A DNA stretch of 64,000 nt, from NCBI GenBank assembly GCA_903876875.1, contig CAIRBT010000176.1, positions 1 to 64,000 of the forward strand, given 5' to 3'. The position numbers were made by a program, and so were the translations under genes. Shown here in pieces: positions 45,309 through 55,900 of the stretch; position 1 is the stretch's first letter, and each line of letters opens with the position of its first letter. The notes below the pieces were generated by a model. The model worked only from the letters and a program-made list of their open reading frames with translations. It made no database searches and was not told the origin of the DNA. Origin of the DNA: an uncultured Geobacteraceae bacterium (GTDB lineage: Bacteria > Desulfobacterota > Desulfuromonadia > Geobacterales > Pseudopelobacteraceae).

Positions 45309-45719
45309 ATGGAAAGCGTAAACTCAAAGGATCGCCACGGCCATACCCCACTCATAAGTGCTTCAAAGGAGGGGCTCAAGGATTTTGTTCAGGATCTGCT
45401 GCATCGTGGTGCTGATATCACGGCATGCAGCGACAAGGGCAAAACGGCTCTCCATTACGCCTCAGCCAACGGGCATACGGAGATCGCCCGGATGTTGATC
45501 GAAAAGGGGGCTGAAATTGATGCCCGTGACAGAGAAGGGCATACACCCCTCATGCTCGCGGCCATTTACGGCTGCAACCAGACGCTGCAGGCACTGCTTG
45601 GGGGGGGAGCCAATCCGCTGCTGAAAACTTCTGCCGGCACTACGGCGGAACTGTATGCTGAGAACAACAGCCACCCACTGGCGGCGGCACTCTTGAAAAA
45701 AGGGGCACGAACCACGTAG
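45309..45719 (+). CDS. Small ankyrin-repeat protein
   Basis: 136 residues made of about four ankyrin repeats (GHTPLISASKEG, GKTALHYASANGHTEIARMLIEKGAEIDARD, GHTPLMLAAIYGCNQTLQALLGGGANP). There is no signal peptide, so it is probably cytoplasmic. Ankyrin repeats bind proteins; the partner is unknown. GGAGG precedes the ATG. It stands alone between the divergent engB operon and the convergent panD, from which a long hairpin separates it. Confidence 0.85.
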   Translation: MESVNSKDRHGHTPLISASKEGLKDFVQDLLHRGADITACSDKGKTALHYASANGHTEIARMLIEKGAEIDARDREGHTPLMLAAIYGCNQTLQALLGGGANPLLKTSAGTTAELYAENNSHPLAAALLKKGARTT

Positions 45720-45756
45720 CAGCTTCTGACATACACCCGCATTCCAAATCAAAAGC

Positions 45757-45797
45757 CAGCTCGTTTCTGTCCAGAGTGTCCAGACAGAAACGAGCTG
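45757..45797. terminator. Long convergent terminator between ankyrin gene and panD
   Basis: A 15-bp perfect stem CAGCTCGTTTCTGTC/GACAGAAACGAGCTG with an 11-base loop lies between convergent genes. On the minus strand it is followed by a T-rich stretch (GGCTTTTGATTTG), fitting termination of panBCD. Confidence 0.75.
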
Positions 45798-45827
45798 CGT
45801 CGGCCTGTTATTATAAACCGTTTCAGA

Positions 45828-46223
45828 TCAGTGAAGGCACTTCAATTTTGCCTGCCCCGCATCTTCCTTGCGGGTGGGGAGCATGCGGTTCTCTTCGTCC
45901 ACAAACACCAGCTTCGGCTCATATGCGAGCGCTTCAGCATTATCCATGGTGACAAAGCTGGCAATGATGACCAGGTCTCTCGGTGCCACCAGTCGTGCCG
46001 CAGCTCCATTCAGACAAATGACCCCCGAACCCCGCTCCCCCTCAATGGCATAGGTCTCAAGGCGACTGCCGTTGGTGACATTCCAAACCGCAACCTTCTC
46101 ATAGGAAATAATGTCGGCGGCATCCATCAGGTCCCGGTCAATGGTGACACTTCCCTCGTAATGCAGGTCGGCTCCGGTAACGGTGGCACGGTGGATTTTG
46201 CTCTTCAGCATGATTCTCTGCAT
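45828..46223 (-). CDS. panD: Aspartate 1-decarboxylase
   Basis: 131 residues, standard length. The self-cleavage site Gly24-Ser25 sits in HYEGSVTID; the serine becomes the pyruvoyl cofactor. PanD makes beta-alanine for pantothenate. It is the third gene of panB-panC-panD, starting 3 bp after panC. Confidence 0.96.
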   Translation of the reverse strand: MQRIMLKSKIHRATVTGADLHYEGSVTIDRDLMDAADIISYEKVAVWNVTNGSRLETYAIEGERGSGVICLNGAAARLVAPRDLVIIASFVTMDNAEALAYEPKLVFVDEENRMLPTRKEDAGQAKLKCLH

Positions 46224-46226
46224 GGC

Positions 46227-47078
46227 TTATAACTCCTCTCCAAGTACGCAATTATCAATCAATCGGGTCTGTCCGATTTTTACCGCCAGGGCCAGGACGG
46301 TGTTACCGTCGGCCACCTGTTGCTCACTCAGCAGAAAGCCGTCACGAAATTCCACATAGTCGATAACAGCTCTACTCTCCTGTTCAATCACCCCCCGGGT
46401 TGCCAGGAGCAGCTCGGGAACCGACCGTTCCCCGGCACCGAATAGCTCACGAGCCTTTACGAGGGCACGGGAGAGACAGAGGGCACTCTGTCGTTCACAG
46501 GGGGAGAGATAGGCGTTACGGGAACTCATGGCCAGGCCGTCGGACTCACGTACGATGGGCATACCAACAATCTCGACCGGCAGATTCAGGTCGGCGGTCA
46601 TCCGGCGAATCACCGCCAGTTGTTGGTAATCCTTGCAACCGAAGAGTGCCACGTCGGGGCGCACGATATTGAACAGCTTGGCGACCACCGTCGCCACACC
46701 GTCGAAATGCCCCGGACGACTGGAGCCACAGAGCGGCAGCGAAATATCGCGCACCGTTACCCCGGTTTGGAAACCGGCCGGATACATTTCTGCGGCGGTC
46801 GGAATGAAGACGATATCCACGCCGCACGCCTCGGCAATCCGGCAATCCCGATCCATGTCGCGGGGATAGCGGTCTAAGTCCTCATGCTGACCAAACTGGA
46901 TCGGATTGACAAAGAGAGAGAGTACCAGCACATCTCCCCTGGTGCGCCCCTCACGGAGCAGCGAGGCATGCCCCTCATGGAGAAAGCCCATGGTTGGTAC
47001 GAAGGAGATTCGCCTCCCCCCCCGCTCCGGTGCAATGGCCAGAGCCTGCATATGCATGATGCTGTTAATTATTTGCAT
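46227..47078 (-). CDS. panC: Pantothenate synthetase
   Basis: About 283 residues. The nucleotidyltransferase motifs [17 protein letters not shown] (HIGH-like, in part) and [10 protein letters not shown] are present, plus FGCKDYQQL and [11 protein letters not shown]. PanC joins pantoate to beta-alanine using ATP. The ATG at 47076-47078 gives the normal family start; the frame extends 48 codons upstream into panB without family similarity. It follows panB by 11 bp. Confidence 0.95.
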   Translation of the reverse strand: MQIINSIMHMQALAIAPERGGRRISFVPTMGFLHEGHASLLREGRTRGDVLVLSLFVNPIQFGQHEDLDRYPRDMDRDCRIAEACGVDIVFIPTAAEMYPAGFQTGVTVRDISLPLCGSSRPGHFDGVATVVAKLFNIVRPDVALFGCKDYQQLAVIRRMTADLNLPVEIVGMPIVRESDGLAMSSRNAYLSPCERQSALCLSRALVKARELFGAGERSVPELLLATRGVIEQESRAVIDYVEFRDGFLLSEQQVADGNTVLALAVKIGQTRLIDNCVLGEEL

Positions 47079-47089
47079 GGGAGCCTCAG

Positions 47090-47890
47090 TCAGGAAAAGG
47101 AGTGTTCTTCGGTGGGAAATTCGCCGCTTTTCACGTCGGCCACATAGCGGGAAACCGCATCGGAGATGGTCGGACCCAGCTCGGCGTAGCGTTTGACAAA
47201 TTTTGGTGAGTATTTCTCGCACAGACCAAGGATATCGTGGATCACCAATACCTGACCGTCGCAGGTCGGCCCCGCACCAATACCGATGGTCGGGATGGTC
47301 AACTCGGCACTGATTTCCGCCGCCAGCGCGGCCGGAATACCTTCCAGCACCACGGCAAACGCACCGGCGTGTTGAACCGCGTAGGCATCATCTTTAATCC
47401 GTTCCGCCTGGTCATGTCGCCCCTGAACCCGATAGCCCCCCATGCGGTGAACGGACTGAGGGGTCAGACCGATGTGCGCCATGACCGGAATATCAATGGA
47501 GGAGACGGCACGAATGACGTGAGCCATATTGCTCCCCCCCTCGACCTTCACCGCCTCGGCCCCCCCCTCTTTGACCATGCGGCCACAGTTGCGACACGCC
47601 TCATCAATACCGGTCTGGTACGACATGAACGGCATATCGGCCACCACCAGTGCCTTCGGGTCGGCTCGTTTGACGGCTCGCAGATGATAGATCATTTCGT
47701 CCATGGTCACCGGCAGGGTCGTATCATGGCCTGCCACCACCACTCCGACGGAATCGCCGACCAGGATAATGTCAACGCCACCGCCATCAATAAGCCGGGT
47801 GAAGGGGAAATCGTAGGAGGTCAACACGGCAATACGCTGACCGTTCTGCTTCATCTTCAGTATGTCAGGAATGGTTATTTTTTTTCTCAT
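47090..47890 (-). CDS. panB: 3-methyl-2-oxobutanoate hydroxymethyltransferase
   Basis: About 266 residues with [19 protein letters not shown] (in part), [41 protein letters not shown] (in part) and [18 protein letters not shown]. PanB makes ketopantoate. I chose the ATG at 47888-47890, which has GAGGAACC just upstream and the standard [14 protein letters not shown] start. It is first in panBCD. Confidence 0.95.
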   Translation of the reverse strand: MRKKITIPDILKMKQNGQRIAVLTSYDFPFTRLIDGGGVDIILVGDSVGVVVAGHDTTLPVTMDEMIYHLRAVKRADPKALVVADMPFMSYQTGIDEACRNCGRMVKEGGAEAVKVEGGSNMAHVIRAVSSIDIPVMAHIGLTPQSVHRMGGYRVQGRHDQAERIKDDAYAVQHAGAFAVVLEGIPAALAAEISAELTIPTIGIGAGPTCDGQVLVIHDILGLCEKYSPKFVKRYAELGPTISDAVSRYVADVKSGEFPTEEHSFS

Positions 47891-47923
47891 GGTTCCTCGA
47901 AAGTGTCGCGTTGTTCCTGCGCA

Positions 47924-47948
47924 CAAAAAAACGCGCCGGAGAGCGCGT
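47924..47948 (-). terminator. Terminator after the chemoreceptor gene
   Basis: Stem ACGCGC/GCGCGT with loop of 6 followed on the minus strand by seven Ts. It lies about 190 bp past the chemoreceptor stop and about 35 bp before panB, so it separates the two units; it could also act as an attenuator of pan genes. Confidence 0.75.
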
Positions 47949-48135
47949 AAAGAACGGAGAGAGGTACACAACCTACTCAGGGGGTATCCCCCTTCCGTCC
48001 CGGTTCGCTGCCGAATCCGTGCGGTATATGTACCTGCGTGTCCACCATATCTTTGATCAACTCCCGAGTCGGGGTAGCCGTCAATGGTGAATGATGAGAA
48101 TATCAGAGGCGGATGGTTAAATCCAGTTATTTATT

Positions 48136-50115
48136 TTACCGCAAACCCTTCATCTGCTCAAGCTCCTTCACCACCTCCGCACTCTGTTCCCGCCGCATCT
48201 CCATGTTGTCGAATATTTCGGTCACCATACTGCTTACCTGCTCCACATTACGGCGGATCTGCTTGCCATCCTCGGCCTGGCGCGACGTTGAATGAACCAT
48301 TTCATGGGTCATATCCTTGATGGATTCAATGGAGCGGGCGATACTTCTGGTGGCCTTTGACTGGTCGGTGAGGGCAACAAAAATATGAGAGGTCATGGAA
48401 CTGATGTCTTCCATGGAACGAGCCACCAGCTGTATGCTGCTTACCTGCTCCTGGGTTGCCAACTTGATCTGCTTCGTCATATCCAATGAGGAGGAGGAAC
48501 TGTCAAAGATCGCCTTCAGGGATTCTCCCGTAATATACCCCCGCTCCACACCCCGCTGCACCAGATCCCTGCTGGTTCTAATGTTATTGGCGGCAGATTT
48601 TGACTCGTTCATAATCTCTTCGATTATGGAGGTTATCTCGCCGGTGGAATTGCCTGTCTGAAGAGAAAGATTACGAATCTCATCGGCCACCACGCCAAAG
48701 CCTTTGCCATATTCCCCCGCCTGGGCGGCGATAATGGAGGCATTGAGAGCCAGCAGATTGGTGCGTTTAGTAATGTCGTTGATCACGCGGACAATGTTTT
48801 CGATACGGGTACTTTTCTCCGCCAGACGCTGAATGGCATCAAAGGAAAGCCCCACCGACTGCTTGATCTCGTCAAGGGCCGCAATGGTTTCCGTGACCAC
48901 AGCCCTGCTCTCTTCGGCCCGATCCTTCACTTGATGTGACACTTCGTGGGAAATAGCGGTGTTGTGCTGGATGTTAACAATGGTGCTGTTGATCTGTTCC
49001 ATGGCCGAAGCCGACTGGTGGACGATGCCTGCCAGGTGGTCAAGGTTGCGGGTTACCTGTTCAATGGCCACGGAAATCTGGTTGACCGCCGAACTGGTTT
49101 CATCCACCGAAGACATGACCCCCTCGGAGGCAGAGGCTATATTGGCAGTACCGTCGGCAACCGAATCCACACCATCTTGAAGGTTTCGCACATTACGGGA
49201 ATACTGATCCCGGTTGGAGAGGAGGAACCTGAACGAACTTTCAATCTCAGAGGTCAGAGTATCAATGGAAGTCAACAGATTAATACGGGTGATTGCCGCT
49301 GCGACCTGGTCGGCAAAAAGAATAATGGTGTCAACATCAGAGTCGTTCAAGGCCCGGTGGCTGCTCTTGTTGTCAACACCAAAAACCCCGACAGAGGCAT
49401 CCCGAACCACAATGGGACAAATGATAAAGCTTTTTGAACGGAGCGGTGTCAGGTTGTTATGGGGCGGCTTCAGGTGATATTCTTCCGGATAGAGTGCAAT
49501 ATCATCCACCAGAAATACCTTCCGTTCATTGAAACATTTGCCGATAATGCCGCTGCTCCCGTCGGTTGGCAAGGCAACGCCGGTTGGATCAAAGCCTTCC
49601 GAACCAACCGACGTCACAAAACGAAGTCGCCGTTCTTCGTCGGCAATAAGGATATTAACCCTCTCATAGCCGAGTACATCGTGGAGCCCCTCTGCACAGA
49701 GCAACAAGACCTCTTCCAGATTGAGTGATTTTTGGATTTTACTACTAATTTGATGAAAATTCTTGATATTACGATCCAACACTTTGTAGCGGTTCTCAAA
49801 AATTTCCTTCTGCTCCGCCACCTCATGATGGAGAATGTCCAGTTCCTCTGCCCGTTCCCGCAACTCATCGCCGTTCTTGCCGATCATATAGCCAAGGAGT
49901 GCCAGAATCACGGCGGTTCCACCCCCCATGTACAGGTAGTGGATAACATGCTCACTATTTTTGGTAATATCCTGGAATAGTTGTTCAAAAACGCCCTGGG
50001 AATCATCAAAAAACAGCAGCAGCCTGATCAGTATCCAGCCGATGGGGGCTCCGATACCGAGCAGACAGCCGCCGATGGAGAATCGAGTTGCACCTCGTGT
50101 CATCATTCTGTTCAA
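48136..50115 (-). CDS. Methyl-accepting chemotaxis protein with GAF sensor
   Basis: 659 residues. Two membrane helices lie near residues 13-35 and 60-85 with only a short periplasmic loop, so sensing is probably cytosolic. A GAF domain follows (about 125-285), then a long coiled coil and the MCP signalling domain with its hairpin tip [33 protein letters not shown] (in part). There is no HAMP domain and no CheR-binding pentapeptide at the C-terminus. The start overlaps the PilZ gene stop by 4 bp, tying the receptor to a c-di-GMP-binding partner. Confidence 0.9.
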   Translation of the reverse strand: MNRMMTRGATRFSIGGCLLGIGAPIGWILIRLLLFFDDSQGVFEQLFQDITKNSEHVIHYLYMGGGTAVILALLGYMIGKNGDELRERAEELDILHHEVAEQKEIFENRYKVLDRNIKNFHQISSKIQKSLNLEEVLLLCAEGLHDVLGYERVNILIADEERRLRFVTSVGSEGFDPTGVALPTDGSSGIIGKCFNERKVFLVDDIALYPEEYHLKPPHNNLTPLRSKSFIICPIVVRDASVGVFGVDNKSSHRALNDSDVDTIILFADQVAAAITRINLLTSIDTLTSEIESSFRFLLSNRDQYSRNVRNLQDGVDSVADGTANIASASEGVMSSVDETSSAVNQISVAIEQVTRNLDHLAGIVHQSASAMEQINSTIVNIQHNTAISHEVSHQVKDRAEESRAVVTETIAALDEIKQSVGLSFDAIQRLAEKSTRIENIVRVINDITKRTNLLALNASIIAAQAGEYGKGFGVVADEIRNLSLQTGNSTGEITSIIEEIMNESKSAANNIRTSRDLVQRGVERGYITGESLKAIFDSSSSSLDMTKQIKLATQEQVSSIQLVARSMEDISSMTSHIFVALTDQSKATRSIARSIESIKDMTHEMVHSTSRQAEDGKQIRRNVEQVSSMVTEIFDNMEMRREQSAEVVKELEQMKGLR

Positions 50116-50492
50116 CCTTCTGTCGGAGCCGTGAGCTTTTCATCTATTGAATGGCTAATCTCTTCCATAACCGTTTCGGCATCATCACTATTATAGGAGA
50201 TGATATTCTTCAGATGCATGTAGGAATCAAGATCAATAGTATCAAAGGTGAATCCCATACCATCCTCGCAGAGCCGACTGACCGTCCCGCCGAAGTCGAC
50301 TGAAATCTCCGGCTCCGTACCCGTAAGTACGATAGTAATAGCAACCTGTTCTCCTTCCGCAAGGCGTTCATCGGTATCGAGCAGCATGCCGGTCATACTG
50401 AGGTTATCAACCTCACCCTGAAACTGACGCCCAGCGGTTTTAATGATTGCAGCAACATGAAAATTTACGCGGGAAAACTTACGGGTAGCCAT
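50112..50492 (-). CDS. PilZ-domain protein
   Basis: 126 residues comprising one PilZ domain. The c-di-GMP-binding motifs are present: RKFSR (RxxxR, residues 4-8) and DNLSMTGM (D/NxSxxG). It presumably changes behaviour of a partner, here perhaps the chemoreceptor whose gene overlaps its end by 4 bp, in response to c-di-GMP. The C-terminal 35 residues are helical and acidic. Confidence 0.88.
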   Translation of the reverse strand: MATRKFSRVNFHVAAIIKTAGRQFQGEVDNLSMTGMLLDTDERLAEGEQVAITIVLTGTEPEISVDFGGTVSRLCEDGMGFTFDTIDLDSYMHLKNIISYNSDDAETVMEEISHSIDEKLTAPTEG

Positions 50493-50528
50493 AGTATTGA
50501 CTCCATTTAGTATGGTATAAACCGAATT

Positions 50529-51506
50529 TCATGCTTTACCGGCCGAACCAAGTACCGCTTCGTTTTTGTGTTTAACCAGCTTAATCAGCTCTTTGCGGGC
50601 TTCGCCCAGATATTTTCTTGGATCAAATTCCTTTGGATCCTTGGCGAAATATTCGCGAATTTTGGCGGTAACTGCCAGTCTGCCATCGGAGTCGATATTG
50701 ATTTTGCAGACGGCACTGGCTGCGGCACGGCGCAGTTGCTCTTCCGGAATGCCGACCGCTCCTTCCAGTTTGCCACCATACTGATTAATCAGCTCCACAT
50801 ATTCCTGCACGACGGAGGAAGCACCATGGAGGACGATCGGGAAGCCGGGAATCCGCTTTTCACACTCTTCGAGGATGTCAAAACGGAGCGGTGGAACCGG
50901 CTGCCCGGCCTTGAACTTGTAGGCACCATGGCTGGTTCCGATGGAAATTGCCAGTGAATCAACGCCAGTCTGCTTGACGAATTCTTCAACCTCTTCCGGT
51001 TTGGTGTAGGTTGAATGATCTGCAGAGATCTCATCCTCAATGCCGGCCAGCACACCCAGCTCGGCTTCAACCGTCACGTCAAACTGGTGGGCATATTCGG
51101 CGACTTTTTTTGCGAGGGCAATGTTTTCGGCAAAGGGAAGATGGGAACCATCAATCATGACCGATGAGAAGCCGCTGTCAACGCAGGATTTACAGAGTTC
51201 AAAGGTATCGCCATGGTCAAGGTGAAGACTGATGGGGATCTGGGAACCTGCTTCACGGGCCATCTGTACGGCACCCATGGCCATGCAGCGGAGCATGGTT
51301 TCGTTGGCGTAACTGCGGGCTCCCTTGGATACCTGGATAATTACGGGGGAGTTTGTCTCAACACAGGCAGTTATAATAGCCTGCAATTGTTCAAGATTGT
51401 TGAAATTGTACGCTGGAATTGCATATTTACCGGCCATTGCCTTGGCAAACATTTCTTTGGTGTTAGACAATCCTAAGTCACTGAAATGAACCTTTTGCTT
51501 TTCCAT
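50529..51506 (-). CDS. fba: Class II fructose-bisphosphate aldolase
   Basis: 325 residues. The zinc ligands lie in HLDHGD and later in HGASSV. YNFNNLEQLQAI at the N-terminus and MIDGSHLPFAENI support class IIA/IIB ketose-bisphosphate aldolase. The enzyme interconverts fructose-1,6-bisphosphate with the triose phosphates in glycolysis and gluconeogenesis. The gene has its own good promoter and GAGGGGG ribosome-binding site. Confidence 0.93.
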   Translation of the reverse strand: MEKQKVHFSDLGLSNTKEMFAKAMAGKYAIPAYNFNNLEQLQAIITACVETNSPVIIQVSKGARSYANETMLRCMAMGAVQMAREAGSQIPISLHLDHGDTFELCKSCVDSGFSSVMIDGSHLPFAENIALAKKVAEYAHQFDVTVEAELGVLAGIEDEISADHSTYTKPEEVEEFVKQTGVDSLAISIGTSHGAYKFKAGQPVPPLRFDILEECEKRIPGFPIVLHGASSVVQEYVELINQYGGKLEGAVGIPEEQLRRAAASAVCKINIDSDGRLAVTAKIREYFAKDPKEFDPRKYLGEARKELIKLVKHKNEAVLGSAGKA

Positions 51507-51556
51507 AGTGTCCCCCTCGGGCAGTCATAATATGTGGATAAACCACATTCTTTCAC

Positions 51557-51586
51557 ATTATACCATCCTCTATCAATATCACGCAA
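51557..51586 (-). promoter_or_regulatory. Promoter of fba
   Basis: On the minus strand TTGCGT (51581-51586) and a perfect TATAAT (51557-51562) are spaced by 18 bases, 51 bp before the fba start. Confidence 0.65.
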
Positions 51587-51665
51587 CCGGCGTATAATCA
51601 AGGTGTAAACCGGTATATCTCTGCACTCCCGCTGCCAGACACTCGCCGGTATCCCTTCTCGGAAA

Positions 51666-51702
51666 CGACAAAAGGGCAGCCACTGTGGCTGCCCTTTTGT
51701 CG
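51666..51702 (-). terminator. Terminator of the peroxiredoxin gene
   Basis: A long perfect stem around AAAAGGGCAGCCA/TGGCTGCCCTTTT lies 20 bp past the peroxiredoxin stop, with the A/T-rich arm supplying the U run. Confidence 0.88.
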
Positions 51703-51721
51703 TTCATACTCAGCTAAAATA

Positions 51722-52318
51722 TTATTTACCGTGTTTCGCCAGATAGGTAGCAACACCTTCAGCCGTCGGCTTCATGGCATCATCACCCTGTTTCCAGTTA
51801 GCGGGGCATACTTCACCATGGGTGTCAACAAACTGCAATGCGTCAACCATACGAAGTGCCTCGTCAACGTTTCTGCCCAGCGGCAGGTCATTGATGACCG
51901 AGTGACGAACCTTGCCGGTGGCGTCGATCAGGAACAGGCCGCGCAGGGCAACGGCACCGTTGAAGAGGATACCGTAGGATTTTGCGATTTCTTTGTTAAG
52001 ATCCTGTACCAGTGGATACTGGATGTCGCCGATGCCGCCGTCTTCGATGGCGGTTTTTTTCCAGGCCAGGTGGGTAAATTTGGAATCGACGGAAACGCCG
52101 ATAACTTCAGTGTTTTTCTCTTTAAACTCGGCAACCTTCTTGTTGAAGGCGAGAATTTCAGAGGGGCAGACAAAGGTGAAATCCAAAGGATAGAAGAAAA
52201 GCAGAACATATTTACCCTTGAGAGCAGACAGGGTGATTGAACCAAAGCTGTTGTCAGGCATAACGGCCTCGGCAGTAAAATCAGGTGCTTGCTGTGTAAC
52301 GAGTGTGGTAAGACACAT
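51722..52318 (-). CDS. Typical 2-Cys peroxiredoxin (AhpC/Prx1 type)
   Basis: 198 residues. The peroxidatic cysteine (residue 51) sits in FTFVCPSEI, and the resolving cysteine in GEVCPANWK near residue 170. The enzyme reduces hydrogen peroxide and organic peroxides using thioredoxin or AhpF-like partners. It is monocistronic with a near-consensus promoter and AAAGGAG ribosome-binding site, consistent with strong expression. No reductase gene is adjacent. Confidence 0.93.
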   Translation of the reverse strand: MCLTTLVTQQAPDFTAEAVMPDNSFGSITLSALKGKYVLLFFYPLDFTFVCPSEILAFNKKVAEFKEKNTEVIGVSVDSKFTHLAWKKTAIEDGGIGDIQYPLVQDLNKEIAKSYGILFNGAVALRGLFLIDATGKVRHSVINDLPLGRNVDEALRMVDALQFVDTHGEVCPANWKQGDDAMKPTAEGVATYLAKHGK

Positions 52319-52359
52319 GGTGAATTCTCCTTTAAAATTGTAAATTAAACATGCCGCAA

Positions 52360-52388
52360 GTAATACCAGCCTATTTGGGTTTTGTCAA
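52360..52388 (-). promoter_or_regulatory. Near-consensus promoter of the peroxiredoxin gene
   Basis: On the minus strand a perfect TTGACA (52383-52388) is followed after 17 bases by TATTAC (52360-52365), 42 bp before the start codon. Confidence 0.75.
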
Positions 52389-52572
52389 CAGGATAAAAAT
52401 GGTCTCTTAGTTCTGTGATGATTTTTGTGGTCATGTGTCAAACACCAGGCAATAGTCAGTGTTGTCCGGTTAGAAAATTGCTGCGGGACAAAACATGTCC
52501 TTATCCCCTCATCAGCCATCTTCTCCCTGAGGGGAAAAGCAGTCACTTGCAAAAACCCAACCGCCTATCACC

Positions 52573-52950
52573 TTAGTGGTACAACTCCAGAACGTCCTTG
52601 ACAACACGTATCAAATGTTCATAGTCAAGGGGTTTGGTCAGTACCCGGTCTGCCCCCATGTAACTTGCCGTCCTTATCATATTGCCCATTGCAGCGGTGG
52701 GTCCGCTGCCGGTAATGACAATCACTCCCATTCCGACATTATTTTTCTTCAGCTCCAGCAGCACCTCAAGACCATCTTTTTGGGGCATAAAAACATCCGT
52801 AATTACCAACTGGTACGAAAAATTGTTTGTAAGCTCCATTCCGGCGGCACCATCAAGTGCGGTATCCACGGTATATCCTTCCGCTTCAAGTAGCTCTTTG
52901 ATAATCACCCCGACATGTTTATTGTCATCTATTACAAGTATTCTTTCCAT
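52573..52950 (-). CDS. Stand-alone response-regulator receiver
   Basis: About 125 residues forming one receiver domain: acidic pocket IDD (residues 6-8), phospho-acceptor Asp in ITDVFMP, switch Thr in VITGSG and Lys in LTKPL. There is no output domain. The ATG at 52948-52950 has AAGGAG 8 bases upstream and gives the normal MERILVIDDN start. It follows the CHASE hybrid kinase by about 30 bp and is probably its phosphorylation partner. Confidence 0.9.
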   Translation of the reverse strand: MERILVIDDNKHVGVIIKELLEAEGYTVDTALDGAAGMELTNNFSYQLVITDVFMPQKDGLEVLLELKKNNVGMGVIVITGSGPTAAMGNMIRTASYMGADRVLTKPLDYEHLIRVVKDVLELYH

Positions 52951-52983
52951 CGGGTTATCTCCTTTTCGCATGGGCAGCTCTGG

Positions 52984-55900
52984 TTAACAGATGGTGGCAC
53001 CAACAACGTCTAACAATTCGGCCAGGTTTATTGGCTTCAACAGAACACGTGCAGTACCAAAATCCCCCTGACTATTAATAATTTCTTGCTGGTGTCCACT
53101 CATGAAAATGAACGGGACATTCGAGTGGATGCATATTTCGTCAAATAATGCCTTACCATTTTTGTTTGGCATAATAACATCGGTAATTATCGGGCTGATC
53201 TTCTCATCATATTCCATAAATTTCTTATAGGCATCCGCGCCATCCACCGCCAGTATCACGTGGTAACCAGCATCTGAGAGATATTCACTGATTACCTTCC
53301 CCAGCTTTTCGTTATCATCAACAACCAAGAGGGAACCGGCCTTTTTAATGACAGTATCGAGGCAGGTTATCGTCCCATCCGTTACGTCGGATGTCACCGC
53401 TGCTGATATAACAGGTAACTGCAGACGAAAGGTCGTGCCTTTTCCCAGCTCACTCTGTACCGTAATTGTACCACGATGCTGCGTAATGATTCCGAACACC
53501 ACAGGCATGCCGAGCCCCGTACCTTTGCCAACTTCCTTGGTGGTAAAAAATGGATCAAAGATCCGTTTTTGGGTAAATTCATCCATCCCCTCCCCGTCAT
53601 CAGTAACGGTGATCTGGGCATTTACCCCTTCTTCAGTACCGGGGCAGGAGAGCGTGCCCACTGTTATGTGCAGTCCGCCCCCGTTTGGCATTGCATCACG
53701 GGCATTGGTTGCCAGATTTATGAGCACCTGCTTGATCAACTGAGGATCGCACAGCACGAAGACAGGTTGCTCGGGAAGATCTTTGGAAACAATGATATCC
53801 TCACGGAGAACCTGTTCGATAAAAACACCTGCAGCTTTTACCAGCGCAACTAAATCATGACACCCCAGGTTCAGGTTCTGTTTACGGCTATAGGCCAACA
53901 TACCGTGGGTGATGGCACCGGCGTCATTTACCGCCGTCGCAATCTCTGTCAGGTATTGTTGCTGTTTTGGTTCCAGGCAACACGATTTTTTCAGCAGAAG
54001 GGTATATCCTCCGATGATACTCAGGATATTATTCAGTTCATGGGCCAACCCACCGGCCAATGCACCAATTGTTTCTGCTTTTTGTGCGTGTAACAACTGT
54101 TCCGCAAATACTCTTTTCTCGGTGATGTCCTCTTTAATAGAGACGTAATGGGAAATCACCCCCTGTGCATCATGGAGCGGTGCGATAATCGATTGCACCC
54201 AGTAGAGGCTGCCATCCTTACGCCTATTGTGCAGTTCACCTTTCCATGTATTGCCCCTACTGATTGTCTTCCAGAGAGACGTGTAGAATTCATCTGTCAT
54301 TTCACCAGACTTGATAAAACGGGGATTCTGCCCTATGGCTTCCGTTTCACTATAACCGGTAAGCGTGGTAAAACTTTCATTGACAAACTCAATTACTCCC
54401 TCCCTGTCAGTTATCAAGATAGGCGATGGACATTTTTCAACAGCATACGAAAGCTTTTTCAAACGACTTTCGTTGTAGTACTGGTTGGTGATATTCTTAT
54501 TTACCCCCCGATAGCCCTGAATCCTCCCTTCCTCATCTACAATCGGCACACCGTTTGAGGAAAACAAGATCGAAGTACCATCCTTGGCGAGAATCCACTG
54601 CTCCATATTTGAAAAGCGCCCCTTCTCGAGGCTTATTTTCCTGAATGCCTCGGCAACCCGTGCGGCCTCTGCGGGGTACATGAAGTCGTAGGGCGTTTTC
54701 CCTATGATCTCTTCCGGGCTATACCCAAGGTGTTCCACAACCTGGGGTGAGCAGTAAACAACACGTGCGTTGGCATCAATCTCCCACAGCCAATCTGACA
54801 TGGTATCAACAATGGCATACAGTAATTTATTGGATTTATCAGCTATCGAATTTGCATGCTGCAGGTCAAGCTCAATCTGTTTCCGACCAGAGATATCAAT
54901 ATGTACCCCTTGCATAATCAGTGGCTTGCCGTCATCAGTCCACCGGGTCACACTCCCCCAATCACTTACCCAAATCCAGGTGCCATCCTTATGTTTCATG
55001 CGGATATCGCAATGGTAGGGTTCGGAGGGTTCTTTGTAATGTTTTTCCAGCAACAAACTACTTTGTGCAAGGTCCTCCGGATGGGTAAACGAAACCCATG
55101 AATCAATAGAAATCGGCTCCAGCTCAGCATACGTATAGCCTATTATGTGAGCCCATCGTTCATTAATTGCAACGGTACCGGTCTGAACATTCCACTCCCA
55201 GGTCCCCGCATTTGTGCCATGGATTATGTTGGTTAAACGAGTTTCATTTGATAACACTGCTAATAATTGATTCTGGCGTTTGCGAGCGTACAGAGTAAGC
55301 AGGAGTGATGCAACAATCCCGGCAATGACGATTAGGTTGGTTAACCAGGTGGCAAAATAATAGGTAAAAGATGGCAGGGTTTTAAAAACGATGTAGCCGG
55401 TGATACCGTAAGAGCTAAAGGGCATTTTACTTGAATAATCGGGCAGATATCCTTTTGGCACGGTAGTACGTTCAGACTCAAAACTACTGAAGAGCAGATT
55501 ACTTTCCTCTACCCCCCCAATGTATATGTCAAAACCAACCTCCTTCGGCATAGTTCCGAAGGTACCATAGATATAATCCTTTATCCTGATGGGGCTGTAA
55601 ACAAAGCCCCGTATCGCTTTGCGACGCCCTTCAATCGTGTCAACCGCCACTCCTGGTTGATACACAGGAGCAAACATGATCAAGCCGATCTGTTTGTCCT
55701 GTTCGGTTTCCTGGAGTAAGGTTAATTTGCCCGTCAGCACCACGCTTCCACTGTCAAGAGCCCTGTCCATCGCCACCCGTCGTACCGGTTCTGTGTACAT
55801 GTCATAGCCGAAGGCTCGCTTGTTTCTCCAGTTGAATGGTTCAATTAAAGTGATGCCCGTATACCGGGGGCGCACACCACCAGGTTTGATGTCATACTCC

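Noticed and set aside
52400-52572. Possible small RNA or tRNA between the receiver and peroxiredoxin genes
   Set aside because: I found no cloverleaf and only a weak CCCTCA/TGAGGG stem without U run.
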